Source of the DNA: Clonostachys chloroleuca
Taxonomy: Eukaryota; Ascomycota; Sordariomycetes; Hypocreales; Bionectriaceae
Length of the DNA: 64,000 bases
Assembly: GCA_037952775.1 (NCBI GenBank)
Contig: JBANAY010000003.1
Location: forward strand, 34,348,001 to 34,412,000
Direction: 5' to 3'
Of this stretch, positions 38,735 through 50,215 are shown piece after piece. The translations under genes were made by a program, and so were the position numbers. The notes below the pieces were generated by a model that was not told where the DNA came from, did no database searches, and was given only the letters and a program-made list of their open reading frames with translations. How positions within the stretch are numbered: the stretch's first letter is position 1; each line of letters begins with the position of its first letter.

Positions 38735-40465
38735 TCAGATGTCTCCCCACACTTCAGCAATTCGAAGGCTCAACGGCTTGGTGATCTTTTTTCTGCCAAT
38801 GAGATTGCTCATCTCATTCGACACGAGCTCTCGTTTCCGCTTCTTGCCTTGCTCTCCAGGGCCACAGGCCTCAAAGGCCTTGACGAAATTATAAGGCGTC
38901 TTCCATCTCTTTTGGATCTCCAAGGCTCGCTCCCCCGTCACGCCCTTGGTCGTCATCAGCATTTTGAGAAATATGTCTCGCAAAGTCAACATTTCAGACT
39001 TGGAAGCCATTGAAGCAAACGCCGGGTATGTGACGTAGTGGCCTTGCGATGGCTCCTTTTCCCGTAAATGTTCCATCAAAGGCATATAGTTGTTGGCAGT
39101 TAGCGCTCTGGTGGGAATCACCCTTAGAGGCCTTCGCTCGTATGTTCGTTTCAGCATCGCCGTCATCCGGGCCAGGTACCGGATTGTTTCGTCCATTTTA
39201 GTCGTCCTTTTCACGAAATACTCATTGACGACCTGTGTGGACGCTATCGCAGACTGGACCGCCTCTTCGTACTTCGTTAATGTTCCGGAGTCCATCGATA
39301 TATCTTCAATGATGTAGATGACTTTTTTGACTCCTGAGCGCTTGAGGCGGAACTTCTGTTCGTGAAATCGGCCATCCTTGATACTGCCAATCAAGTCGTC
39401 CAGTCTCTTTCTCTCCACGATCCAATCAAGCACGATCTCGTCCCCTTCTGCGCCATGACGTGCCAGCATCGAAGGATCGTTGCATTTTGCTACCCATTGT
39501 GCGTCACCAAGTTCCAGACTCCTCATAATGGGTGTAACACCCTGTTTGGCGAGCTCCTCTTTCATATAATCGCGATCAGTCTTGGCCCTAACCTCACGAA
39601 CATCGAGCAATAACTGCACAGTAAAGGTTCCTGGCTCAAGCGTGATGGGTATAAAAGAAGGAAATGCACCATTCTTCGTTAAAGCCGGGCCATCTGCGAT
39701 AACGTTCTGGTACTCCGAAGTCGTCGCTTGGTCATTTTCAGCAGCTAGAGCGTCTACAGGCCCAGCCTCGAGCTCAGCAAGGGAAGGCTGCTGCGGATTC
39801 TCCGCTTGCCAGTGTGGTGTCTCCTTGATGCGCTGGGCAACCTCCCAGCCCTCGTCGGTTAGCGCATATCTTCGCAGAGGCCTGCCTCTTTCGTAAACGA
39901 GTTCTTTCTGAAGCAATGTCTTGACCGAGTTCCAGGCAGTGTAGAACTTTGTGGGGTCAGAGGGTGCCGTAAACGAGGCGTCGCAATGAGGCTGTGCGAG
40001 TTCAATGAGTTCAGCCTTTGTGAGCCCGAGTGGTGCATCGGCCGATTGGCTTGAAAGGCCGACTACAATTGCATACGCCCCCGATCTGAATGCAGGAACA
40101 TATGACTTCTTTTTACGAGTCTTGGCTTGCTTCGAGGCCTCTTGACCTGCTGCATCAGACGTGCTTCTGGCCTTGTTCTGAGCCGCTTTTCTGGCTTGTG
40201 GGTGCTCAGGCATGGGCACGCCAGTTTCCTGGCAATGCTTCTTCAGGAGGTCGGTCAGCCTCTCACAAAGTTTTGGGCCGAATCCTTTGAGCTGCTGTAG
40301 TTCAGCAGGATGCTGGAAGGTGATCGGACAGGCCTTGAGAGAATCATAGGCGTGTTTATATGTTGTAAAACCCTTCGAATTGCGTTCTCGGGCTACATCA
40401 AGCCATTCTTTGACCCAGGCCAAAAGCTGGGGGTTTGCACACTCATCACCGTCCTTAGGTAGCAT
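38735..40465 (-). CDS. MUS81: Crossover junction endonuclease Mus81
   Basis: Catalytic subunit of the Mus81-Eme1/Mms4 structure-specific nuclease that cuts 3' flaps and recombination intermediates. Single exon, 576 residues from ATG 40465. The N-terminal helix-hairpin-helix region has CANPQLLAWVKEWLDVARER and LQQLKGFGPKLCERL. A winged-helix part lies at residues of about 150-240 (KFYTAWNSVKTLLQKELVYE). The ERCC4 nuclease core follows, with LLLDVREVRAK and the metal-binding VERKRLDDLIGSIKDGRFHE at about residue 350. The C-terminal HhH2 part includes MTTKGVTGERALEIQKRW. All catalytic-type residues are present. Its end is 143 bp from RIB5 (convergent). Confidence 0.96.
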   Translation of the reverse strand: MLPKDGDECANPQLLAWVKEWLDVARERNSKGFTTYKHAYDSLKACPITFQHPAELQQLKGFGPKLCERLTDLLKKHCQETGVPMPEHPQARKAAQNKARSTSDAAGQEASKQAKTRKKKSYVPAFRSGAYAIVVGLSSQSADAPLGLTKAELIELAQPHCDASFTAPSDPTKFYTAWNSVKTLLQKELVYERGRPLRRYALTDEGWEVAQRIKETPHWQAENPQQPSLAELEAGPVDALAAENDQATTSEYQNVIADGPALTKNGAFPSFIPITLEPGTFTVQLLLDVREVRAKTDRDYMKEELAKQGVTPIMRSLELGDAQWVAKCNDPSMLARHGAEGDEIVLDWIVERKRLDDLIGSIKDGRFHEQKFRLKRSGVKKVIYIIEDISMDSGTLTKYEEAVQSAIASTQVVNEYFVKRTTKMDETIRYLARMTAMLKRTYERRPLRVIPTRALTANNYMPLMEHLREKEPSQGHYVTYPAFASMASKSEMLTLRDIFLKMLMTTKGVTGERALEIQKRWKTPYNFVKAFEACGPGEQGKKRKRELVSNEMSNLIGRKKITKPLSLRIAEVWGDI

Positions 40466-40993
40466 CACCCCAGCCCGCAGGTGTGTGTACCAGAGTCGTG
40501 TGTTAGAGAGGCAGGGTGACGGCAAACGGTTCGGTAGGCGTTTGAGTCAAATCAAAAGATTCCAAGAAGAAAGAGAAAAAAATTACCAAAAAACGATTAG
40601 AGGCCGAGCTAGATACACGCTCTTTTCAATATCGGCTTCTGAGCAAAGGCATTTCAGAACAAGCAAATCCGGAATACTGTCAGTGCGCGATCGCGCGTTT
40701 GCTTCCATCCCACTAATAATAGGCGGGAGATACTCACGATAGCACGTGACATCGAAACACTAGGCACCACTATTAGCCCAGCAAATCAGCTTCAGAGTTG
40801 GTTCTAACATACGCCTGCGCAAGGACATAGAATTCGCATATACGAGGTCTTCCTCGATTAAAAATTGTCTATTGATATGGCTTTGTCTTAAAGATATATA
40901 ACATGTCACGATGGCTCTAAAAATCTATAATCTTCCTGGCCGCCTCTCCCCATTCGAGAACAATTCATGAGATAAGCCTCATTCCATCAACTC
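40466..40993. other. Intergenic region upstream of MUS81
   Basis: 528 bp with the MUS81 promoter and the chitin synthase 3' UTR. No other feature. Confidence 0.4.
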
Positions 40994-43433
40994 CTAGGTT
41001 TCTTCCCCTCCTGAAGTTGCCAGGGATGATGCATCAGTGCTATTCCCACCTATTATTCTTGCATATCGGTGGTTTCTGCTATTGGAGGAAGATCCCGATG
41101 GATGCGGCCGAGTGTTGAATTGGGCCATCTCAAGCCTTGAACCCCACATGTCAGGATGACGGTTACTTAGTTCTTCCTGTTCCTGTCTCGCCTGTCTCGC
41201 CTTCTGAGCAATCACATACTTCCGACGGTCTTCGTCTCTCATCAAAGCTTCTATCCCTCTTGGCATGTACACAAGGTGATCTTCTCTTTGAAGACGTGGG
41301 CTTGCGTCATCGACTGTCGCCTCTGCATAGGTCGCAACAGTTTCGAGCGCGTCTTCCTCATCTAGGTCTATATCCGTGTACAGACCTGCTGGTGTCCTTC
41401 TCCGAGCGACGAACTTTCCTTCCACGTCCTTTGGTGGTCTTACTACGCTCCCTTTTCGGACAAGATGCTTAGTCTTCTCGCCATCCGACCTCGTAATACG
41501 AGCATTCTTGAACGTCTCCGGAACTATATTCAAGTCGTCTCCTTGTTGTTCTGCTTGCTCAATTGCCTCTCTAGCGGTGGTGTTTGAATTGGCAGCGGCT
41601 GCATCAGCTCGTGGGCCGCCCCAAGTTCTTCGCCCGGCTGTGAAAATCCCGTACACTATGTAGTACCAACTGAAGAAAGGGTTCAGGATGAACATGAGGG
41701 GGTATAAAAATATTTTAAACCTTCTCAGTTTGGCCCCAAAGTATATCATAAGAATCCAATTTAGCCCGAGCGAAATAGCGATGAACCCGACTGGTAAGTC
41801 ATCAATCTTCTTCGTTGTTGTCACCAGGGCAACCACCATGATAAAGAACAGGAGAGCCGTAGTACGGATCGTATTCTGCATGAGGCGAACGGCAATTAGG
41901 ATAGGATACCGTTTCCATATTCTCCAGTCAGTAAGCATGCAAACCTCGTTGGTGATGAATCCCAGGAACCATCGACGCCGCTGCTTAATCAGGGATCGAC
42001 ACGTCTGGACAGCTTCAGTTTTGCAGAATGCTGAAGTGCACATCTGGATTTGATAACGTTTCTTGGCACCGATCATGAAGAGGTGCGTTAGCCAGCGGTC
42101 CTCTCCAAGGTGACATTTAGCAAAGTCAAATAGATCTTCGCATGCTTCGGATTTGTCTGCGAAATAGTATTTTGCCATCCTGCGGAAGGCAGAAAATCGG
42201 AGCATTGTCAACGCACCTGGCAGACAAGTCACAGCACCACAGCCGGACTCGACAGTCCGCTCGAAAAGCTGGCCATGAATATACTCCATATCTTGAAGTA
42301 GTGTGATTACACTATGCTTTCTTGTCGTTGATGTAATGACGCCAGTCATGGCCAGCATGTCTCTAGTATTGCCGGGACTGAGCTCCATGTCATAGACAAA
42401 ATTCTGCAGGCAGACTTTGTCTAGAATGCAATCCGAGTCGATGAATAGGATAAATAAATTGTCGTTCCGTCGGAGGTATTCTTCGTATACCTTGTCGATG
42501 AGCCGAAAAGTCGACTTTTGGCAATGGCGCTTTCCTCCATGTTGAAATCTGGAGACGGTGACACGAGCTTCCTTGTATGTAACGTCGATGCTCCTGGGGT
42601 AGGCCTCCATTGTTAAAGGGATGCCGAGCTTTTCGATGGTATTGAGATACAGCTCATCCTCTTGTTCCCCATCGAATGACAGAAAGACATGGATGCAGGA
42701 AGCGGGATAGTCACAATCCACAACAGAGTTGACGGCTTTAATAAGAATCTCGGGCTCTTCCCGGTAGCAGGGCATAACTATAACAACCTTGGGGGCTGTC
42801 ACATCATCCAGGACCTGTTTAATACGCTTTGTCCGCCCTAATTGGTTTGTGACTAACTGGTAAATGCAAAACAGCCAAGGCACAGTAAGAAGAATGGCGA
42901 AACTCCAAAAGGCAAACCACTGGAGAAATTCGACCATCTCTTTAGGCCAAAATTGTGAAACCTGGTTGGGGAGCGGCAGTGTGACCACCATAATAGGTAG
43001 GAAAACGATTCTAAAGAAGTTACCCATTAGTCTCAGAATGAACTAGGCTTAGAGATCTGAATGTTTATATCAGATAAAAGGTAGAAGCGTTCACTAACCG
43101 AAGGAGAGTAAATAGTGTACCCAGAAGTATACAGAGGACATTGATGGACCAGTGTTCCGATTTCTGAAACACTTTAATCAGACAATATAGAAATGCCGCC
43201 AACCATAAAAACCACTCGAGGCAGGCCATCACCATGACGACTCCAATGATTGATGTGAAAACTGCCTGTTGAGAGACTCGGTTAGCCGCTACTTTGCGAC
43301 CAGGCAAAGGCATAAAATAATAGAAGAGCGCGCAGGGAAACAAGGGTAGGGTTCGGATACCAAAAAAAAAAAACTAAAAAAAACTTACGTCCTTCACTGG
43401 CCACCGCCCCTGTGGTGCCATCTCTCCCATCAT
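40994..43433 (-). CDS. Chitin synthase, class VI-type (A. fumigatus ChsD-like)
   Basis: Membrane GT2 enzyme that polymerises UDP-GlcNAc into wall chitin. Proposed exons: 43433-43389, 43265-43099, 43031-40994 (749 aa). N-terminal membrane segments lie in exon 2 and at the start of exon 3. The catalytic region has VVIVMPCYREEPEILIKAVN, a DSDCIL Asp motif near residue 270, CGAVTCLPGALTMLRF, EDRWLTHLFM near 380 and QRRRWFLGF near 420. Membrane helices follow, then a long charged tail. No myosin motor is present and the length fits class VI enzymes of filamentous fungi; class VII cannot be fully excluded. The acceptor CTGAG|ACTAATGGG was chosen to join TLLRLMGNFF in frame. Confidence 0.9.
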
Positions 43434-44721
43434 TAAATGCCGACTTTGGTTTGATGTGCTCCCGGGTTATCCTTAGCAGCTCCCGGTGAAGTGCGAGTCG
43501 ATCGATCGATACAAGGATAGCGCATCCGAATGAAGCAAGGATATGTCTGAATTGCTAGAATCTCCAGGACATCTCAGTCTGTTACACAGGTGTGGCCCTC
43601 GAGAAGGCTGAAAGCAAGTCACGGGTCATCCCCGAAGTGAAAGCTAGGTGAGGTGGGCTAGAGTGGGCAAGGGTTTAAGAGAGAAGACTTTGAGGCCTTG
43701 GGCCGTTCTGGAAAAGAAAAGAAGGCATAGAAAAGAAGAAGAGCCATGCCGGTGCGTAGTACTTTAAAGGTGAGTACCTACTTGTAGTGCTACAGTGGTA
43801 GTAGGATAGTGCTGTACCAGGCAGCAAGTACCTGATGAAATTTGATATCTTGGTCGCACCTTCTGGAGAGAGAATGCGTTGGCTCCGTGACAAACCTGTG
43901 CTACTGCTGCCATTTGGTACTTCAGTGCATGTACTGCAGTCAACCTCACCGAGTACCTGCCTCGAGTTACCTCTCCAGGTATCACTGCAGCTCTTCCATT
44001 ACAGCATCGGAGCGATGGTTACAACTGCATGTACATTCAGAGACGTGCGTTGTCTGCACTGGTCTCTCGGGTTGGCAGCTTCTGATTCAGGGTACACTCT
44101 CGAGGTGAATTCAAAGCTAATTCGCCGATAAGACACAATCTATCTTAAGCAACCAGTCTGTTTGCAGGGTGGCATCGTATGTACGAATTGCTAGGCGCGT
44201 TGCCATGCGTTTACCATGCGTCGCGGTTACTATAAAATGCCCATCTCTCCTTCGAGCCCGATAACACCAATGACTCAGCGGCGCGCCCTTGAGCTATTGC
44301 TCATGATCCCTACCAACCTCCGCTGTTCTAGTTCGAGAAGATAATGGGCATATATCCTCTAACCCATTTCTTTCTTCCACTTAGCCGGATTGAGCCGAAA
44401 AGAGATTGGTGTGTGATCGGACAGCCGAGTTCTTGGGATTTTGGGTCCACCATCTTTCCTCTTCCCTCCATCCAAGAGTTAGATGGAAATTGCCTGCGAA
44501 CTCTAATGGACAGGACACGCAAACATATGTATTGCAATAGTTCATTGACTGACGTGCGTATGAGTGGGCCTTTCCGCACATTAGGTCGCAGGTTTCTCCC
44601 TTTTCAGAATCAGGGCGCAGTAGCTTCAGATACGCACGAAATTCTCGTTCTCGCGTGAAATTCGTATGATGTGGTGCCTCCTACTTGGTCCGTGTTGGCC
44701 ATGCAGGCTATGTTTGCCGGT
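43434..44721. promoter_or_regulatory. Chitin synthase upstream region
   Basis: About 1.3 kb between the chitin synthase start and the UPF2 stop. TACCT/AGGTA words recur (43775-43980). A TATAAAA at 44231-44237 on the plus strand precedes an ATG-started 104-codon frame (44344-44658) without recognisable similarity; it is not annotated as a gene. Confidence 0.4.
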
Positions 44722-47700
44722 TTACCAGTCAACATCGCTCAGCTGCAGCTTGCGAACCCGTTGCCCCCGATCCTTACCCGGTTTTTCAACGCGGTTATGA
44801 TGAAAAGTCTGTCGTTCATTGACTACAAATTGGTATGTTATTATCATGTTTGTTATAGTGAAGAAAGAAGTAGGTGAGTTCTTCTGCCTACCTTCTTGCT
44901 GGTCTTCATTCTGCTGAAGATCGTAGTTCAAGACCAAATTCTTGATACGCTGCTGCTCTTCCTTCTCGGCCTGCTGCTGGTTCTTCATTGCAATAGCAAA
45001 TGTGGAATCCGAGGGTAGCTCAATTTGTTTGGTCTGTACGGACTGTTAGCTCTATACAGCCTTCAAGTTAAATAGATATCAATACGCAGGGGATCATTTA
45101 CCTGCTGACGATTTCCTTTCTTCGTAAGCAGCGAGAAAGCCATAGTACTGATTGCTGGGGCGGGAGTCTCAGACTCGGCTGGAGCTCCGCCAGAACTGAC
45201 CGCCGATGGCTCTCTCGTCTTTGGCCGCACTGGGAGGGGCACGTCAAAGAGCTGCTTGCGTTCAAATTTCCGTGACTCGAGGCTCTCAGCCATCATTCTA
45301 GCGTATTCACGCTCGAACTCAGCCTCATCCTCCGGATCGACAGCTTCTTCCTGGCGTGTCACCACGATTGCCTCGTCATCAAAGTTGCTGGCGTGGTCTG
45401 ACCCCTCCTCTCCCTCATCAGCATCCTCCTCCTCCTCAGAGATGCTTTCGTCATCCCCCTCACCATCACCGTCGCCGTCACCGTCAACATCGGCTTCGAT
45501 ATCGTCCGCCTCTCCATTATCATCCTCGGAAGATGGTTCACTTGTAGCATCATCGGCTTCGGCGGCCTTGTCGGCACCAGCCATCTTTTGGTCTTGGGCC
45601 ATTGCGAGTTGGAAGGCCTTGGCAGCCTCTTCCAGGTTGGATGCAAGTTTCCATTGCGGACGAGTTAACGCGAATGTATCGTGAACGCTGAATTCGATAT
45701 CCATTGGCAGAGAGGGTTTGATAAAGATGTAATACTGGAAAAAGGACAAGAAGTAATCCAACTTCTTACCAGCGGCTCCACGGTTAAAGAAGACGCCGCA
45801 TGTCTCCAGCATTACAGATGTTAAACGAATACGGAAGTAATCGTCAGGTAGGTCGAATGGATTGAACCGACCGGGAACTGGTGGACCACCTACACCATAC
45901 ATGAGCAAATCAAGTTCAAGGCTCCATACACAAGGACATTAAGACGTACCGTATCCGAAGGTGAGGATTTTGTACATGATGTCAAAAATGACAGGGTGTT
46001 CCAGGAGGCGATAGTTGTAAAGTTCGCCCAAATACTTAACCTCTGCGATACGACGCTGGTAGAATCTGAAATCGTTCTGCTCTAGCCCCAAGTTAATCGA
46101 CTCAATGACATTATCGATCACCCTCACTACAAAGGCAGGATGATATCGATACAGCGCACCGAGGATGACACCGAGAAGATGAATGTTCCCGTACTTCATC
46201 TTTCCAGGTTTCGAAAAGACTTTCTCAAGAATCGCGACGACCTAATACTCAGATGGTCAGGCTCGGCCTCACATAGAGCAAATTCTCAACAAGGGAGTGG
46301 GAGTTTCGTGAAGAAATGGAGTTGTTGCAACTTACCTCAGTCTCCTCCCAGTGGAGTCTCCGGATCTGCTTCAGGATTTGACTATAGTTTCGCTTAGACA
46401 TATCTACATAAACCAACTTCCGGATGAAGAGCTCCATCGGGGTCCTCTCTTTGATCTCGACGGCTGGCCTCTCTGGTGGGTCGACATAGTACACCGCATT
46501 GTCAATGAGCATCCGCTCTGGCTGACCGATATGCTGAACCGACTTTTTTCGTTGGAGGGTTTCTAAGAAACTGGCCATGCGAGGTGATGTCTCGGGGGTC
46601 CTGAGGAGATACCGGCCACAGTTCTCTATCAAATTGCAGAGAATTTCGATATTCATTCGAGAAAAGTCGTCCAAGCTGACTTTGAGACAGTGAAACACAA
46701 CATGTTCTGGGACAACTCCAAACTTCGTCAGCTCAGCTAGATATCGAATATTGCTGAGGCGGACCTGGCCCAAGAAATCCTTCTCTTTTCGCCGTTGCAG
46801 GCTTCGGAATTCAGCGTCCAGGTAGTCCACGAGTCCTTTGGGGACGTCAGGCATGTATCTTCCTAGCGTAGCAACCAGCCGAGCCCAACAAGGGAGCAAA
46901 TCGGTACGGCCTTTAGGGACGTCTGTCAATGCCTTGACAAGTCGGTTTCGGGATGCCTTGGAATTGAGGAAGCAGAAATCGATGGCCGTCTGATCGATGA
47001 TCTCCTTAGACGTGAGGTCGGGTAACCTGGAAAGAAGGGCGTCCACCTGCGCTCCGATGGTCTTGTTCGCAATCGCTGTAGACTGATCATCCGCAGTATT
47101 ATCAATTGGCTTGGCAGACTCCGCTGATTCCACCACATCAGTCTTCTTGCCAGACTGCTCGTCTGCATCTGTCTTCTTCTTTTTGCCGTCCTCCAGAAGG
47201 ATGTCGGGAACCTTGCCCTTGATGTCTACAAGGTTCTCGTAGAATCGACGTTCGTCCTCATCCTCCCATATCCCAGCACCTTCGCCAAATGATCGAATAT
47301 ATTCTCCTGTCTTGACCAATCCAATGGAATTGCTCGATGCGGCGAGCGAATCTTCAGAGTCCTTTAAATCGGGCATTTCCGCTCCGATAGCATCGGCAAC
47401 AACCTGTGCGTTAGAAACCAGTCGTTCTTGCGCCTTCACTTGCTTCTCATAGTTGGATTGGCGGTCTTCGAAAACCTCTCCCGACTTTACATATGCTTCA
47501 GCATTCCGACGTGCCTGAGACTGGATCGACTTTTGGTCTTTAACAATGTGATTTTTCACATCTTCAAAATACTTCTTCAGAATTGTCTTGAATCGTTCTT
47601 GGAGCTCCGGGGGGTAAATGGCTGATCGGAATTCACAGACGGTTGAGTGTCGCTTCCAGCATGGTCGTCCTTTTCCTTGGTCGCAGCTTGCTCCTCTGTT

Positions 47701-48617
47701 GATGTTGTCGCGCCATCTTCTTCGACAGTTTTGCGGCCTTCAGATCCTGCGGGCTGCACACCCAAGATATCCCAGCTAAATGCTTTCACGAAAATGACCA
47801 GCAGGGGAAGATTTACATGTTCGCGATCATAGCCAAGCAAATCCTTCAAGACCTCAAGGGGGAAAGGTTCGGTACCTACCCCATTCTTATTCGGGTTGCT
47901 GCTTCGTACTTTTATCTCGGTGGCCTTGCCTGCAGCTGCCTTAGTCGCATCATCGGGCTTCGTTGCATCGTCCAGTGTGCGCAAAACCCCAACCAACCAC
48001 AGTTCGGTTACAACCCGAAGCAAGGCTCGCTGTCGGGTAATGCGTTCCTTCTCTTCCTTCTCGCGGGCGTCCGGGGCAAGTGTTTTGAGAAAACTCTTGT
48101 CGGGCGTCGCCATGCCTTTGCCCAACAGCCATGCCAAGTATTCAGTGAACTCACCGGGGCCGAAACGTTGGTGTAGAGCGCTGACAATCTCCACGCCTGC
48201 TTCAACCTCGCCGGGAGACTTGAGCTTGCAGAGGCCTTCATAGCATGCGGATATAATTTCAGACAAGTACTTGTGCAGACTGAGGGTGCGGATCTCTTGG
48301 AGAAAGGTGCTGAGAGTGGCGGCGGTGACGGCGGTTCGCAAACGTTTAATGAAGGCGGTATTCTTCTTCAAGGACGAATCGAGTGTCCCATTCACGGAGA
48401 AAGACATCTAAAAAGGGGGAGAGGTCAGAGGATACCTGAAAAGCGTCTGCGACATTGGGGAGGCGGATCCCCAGAGGCTCGAGGCAGGGTAGGGCTTACC
48501 AGTATCGCCGTCCCAGGCCCTCTCATTTAGAGCACGCAGCTCGCCTACCTAATCGTTAGATGGGTATATCAATGGCCAAACAAACACGAGCGCCTCACGC
48601 TTTCTTGCGCGATCCAT
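44722..48617 (-). pseudogene. NMD2: Nonsense-mediated decay factor Upf2/Nmd2, with a one-base frameshift
   Basis: Upf2 bridges Upf1 and Upf3 in nonsense-mediated mRNA decay. Main exons: 48407-46336, 46241-45950, 45889-45102, 45033-44892, 44822-44722. Three MIF4G modules are visible: LDSSLKKNTAFIKRLRTAV onward; GQVRLSNIRYLAELTKFGVV; GGPPVPGRFNPFDLPDDYFR. An acidic Asp/Glu/Gly stretch and a C-terminal Upf1-binding part follow, ending RKLQLSDVDW. In the first main exon the frame breaks at the C6 run (plus-strand G 47609-47614): one frame ends soon after NSDQPFTP and PELQERFKTILKKYFEDVKN resumes in the next. One extra C would restore it. Upstream exons at 48617-48599 and 48544-48500 encode ARKRELRALNERAWDGDT, the normal Upf2 start, but I could not join them in phase to exon 48407. 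Confidence 0.9.
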
Positions 48618-49216
48618 AACGAATCGGTATCTAAGGGGTTGGGTGTAATCAGTCGAGCGTAAAATGGGCCTACATCCGGTCGCTTCAGAGATATGCTAAG
48701 GGATGTATTGGCCCAAGAAGTGGTACTGCGGTCGGGCTAGGTGAGCCGGCATCGGTGCTTCCAAGGGAGAGCAGAGCGCTGGAGATGCAGTGCCGCAGAA
48801 GTTCGCATACGCTGGGGTCGTTTCTCGGTGCCAAGATCGGTTGGTGAGAGGCGGGCAGGGTTGGTGGTGAAGAGAGAAAAGCGACGAGGTACTGCCTACA
48901 ATTGAAGATCCTCCACAGTGGGAGTGGGAATAATTACGGCCTCTGCGGATTAGAACCTTCCTTGCCCAACTCACCGTGTTACCCTGCAGAGGGGCAACAT
49001 TTGTGGGTTTGGTCCTTTGCATCATCGCCCAAATTAGTTCCCAGCAAGTTTCTACAGCCCAAGGCCAAGGCGTCCAGAGCAGCAACTAAACACTTCTATG
49101 ATAATTAAATATCCTCTCGTGAGCGCATGATAGGCATACGGCCAACTTGGAATTTTTCTTGAATGGGGGGCGATTATCAATATATCGAAGCTAGTTTCTT
49201 CTTCTTCTTCTTCTTC

Positions 49217-49263
<47 letters not shown>

Positions 49264-50215
49264 GACTCGCTAGCTTACTGTCTCATAAGCCTTTGTGGGA
49301 GTCTAGGCCACTTTCCTAGTGGTTGAGCATTGAAGCATACCCGTGTCCAAGGTCGTAAGACCTTGTACTATCGCTTGGAAAACTTTATCAGTTAGGTAGT
49401 TTTCAGAGCTAGACATGAAGGTAACGATGCAGCTTGCTGAGTTCTACTTCCAAGGAATGATGAATACACGGACGAAGGGATGGCTAGATAGCGATGTATT
49501 TTACAGCTTTGAATGCCGAGTAAGCCTTGGGCATAATATCTGGCCAGCAGTCTAAAAAGGAGACTATAAGTCAGACGTGAACGATGATGGCAGCAGGAGT
49601 TGTAATCAAACTCGTCATCAGGCCAGTAAGCGAGATCGATCAAGGCCTATACCGGCCTAATTTTGATTTAGCGTTTGAATAGGTAGATGTGGCCGCTTCG
49701 TTAGTTGTGTGATACGATCTTCATCTTTTTCAAACGTGAACTAGACCTCACTCTGGCATAGAACCAAGATCAATGACCTATTGTTCCTAGGTGTGTCGCA
49801 GCTGCTGCGATGGGGTGTAGCCGTAGCCGTCGCTCGTATGAAATTGTAGCAGCTATAGCCGCTGCTTGCTGTAGCCACCATCCTAGTCTGTACCAGGTAG
49901 GGTAGTTTCTTACTTGGGGAAGAAAAAAAAAGGGTCCTGGCCAGGGTCCCTACCTATCTCTATGTACCTACTTGAGGTAAGGTATTTAAAATAGCTCTAC
50001 AGGAGGTTTAAAGCCACAGGAACGAACCGACGTCTTGCGCTTCGCCATTGACCCTCGTAGGTAAATGCTCGGAGAATTACTGGATAAAGAACGGGAGCAA
50101 AAGATCCGCTGTCCGCCCTGCAGCTCGATCTTACCCCACATCTGAGTCACAGCTTGCACCATCCTGAAGCTGCCCACATATGAGGATTCCATCATCACCA
50201 TCCCCCGCAACCTGA
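48618..50215. promoter_or_regulatory. Divergent region UPF2/CysRS with simple repeats
   Basis: 1.6 kb between divergent starts. No coding exon recognised. It contains a CTT/poly-A block (listed separately), a stem-loop at 49349-49366, GCTGC/TAGCCG-rich DNA at 49800-49880 and GTACCTACTTGAGGTAAGGTA-like words near 49965-49985 before the CysRS gene. Confidence 0.45.
49196..49258 (+). repeat. (CTT)n followed by a 38-base poly-A tract
   Basis: Seven to eight TTC/CTT units run directly into about 38 uninterrupted A residues (49221-49258). Simple-sequence DNA, possibly the 3' tail of an old retroposed copy, but no upstream element body is recognisable. Confidence 0.9.

Noticed and set aside
49196..49258. 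LINE/SINE insertion implied by the poly-A tail
   Set aside because: No element body, reverse transcriptase fragment or target duplication could be found next to it; kept only as a simple repeat.
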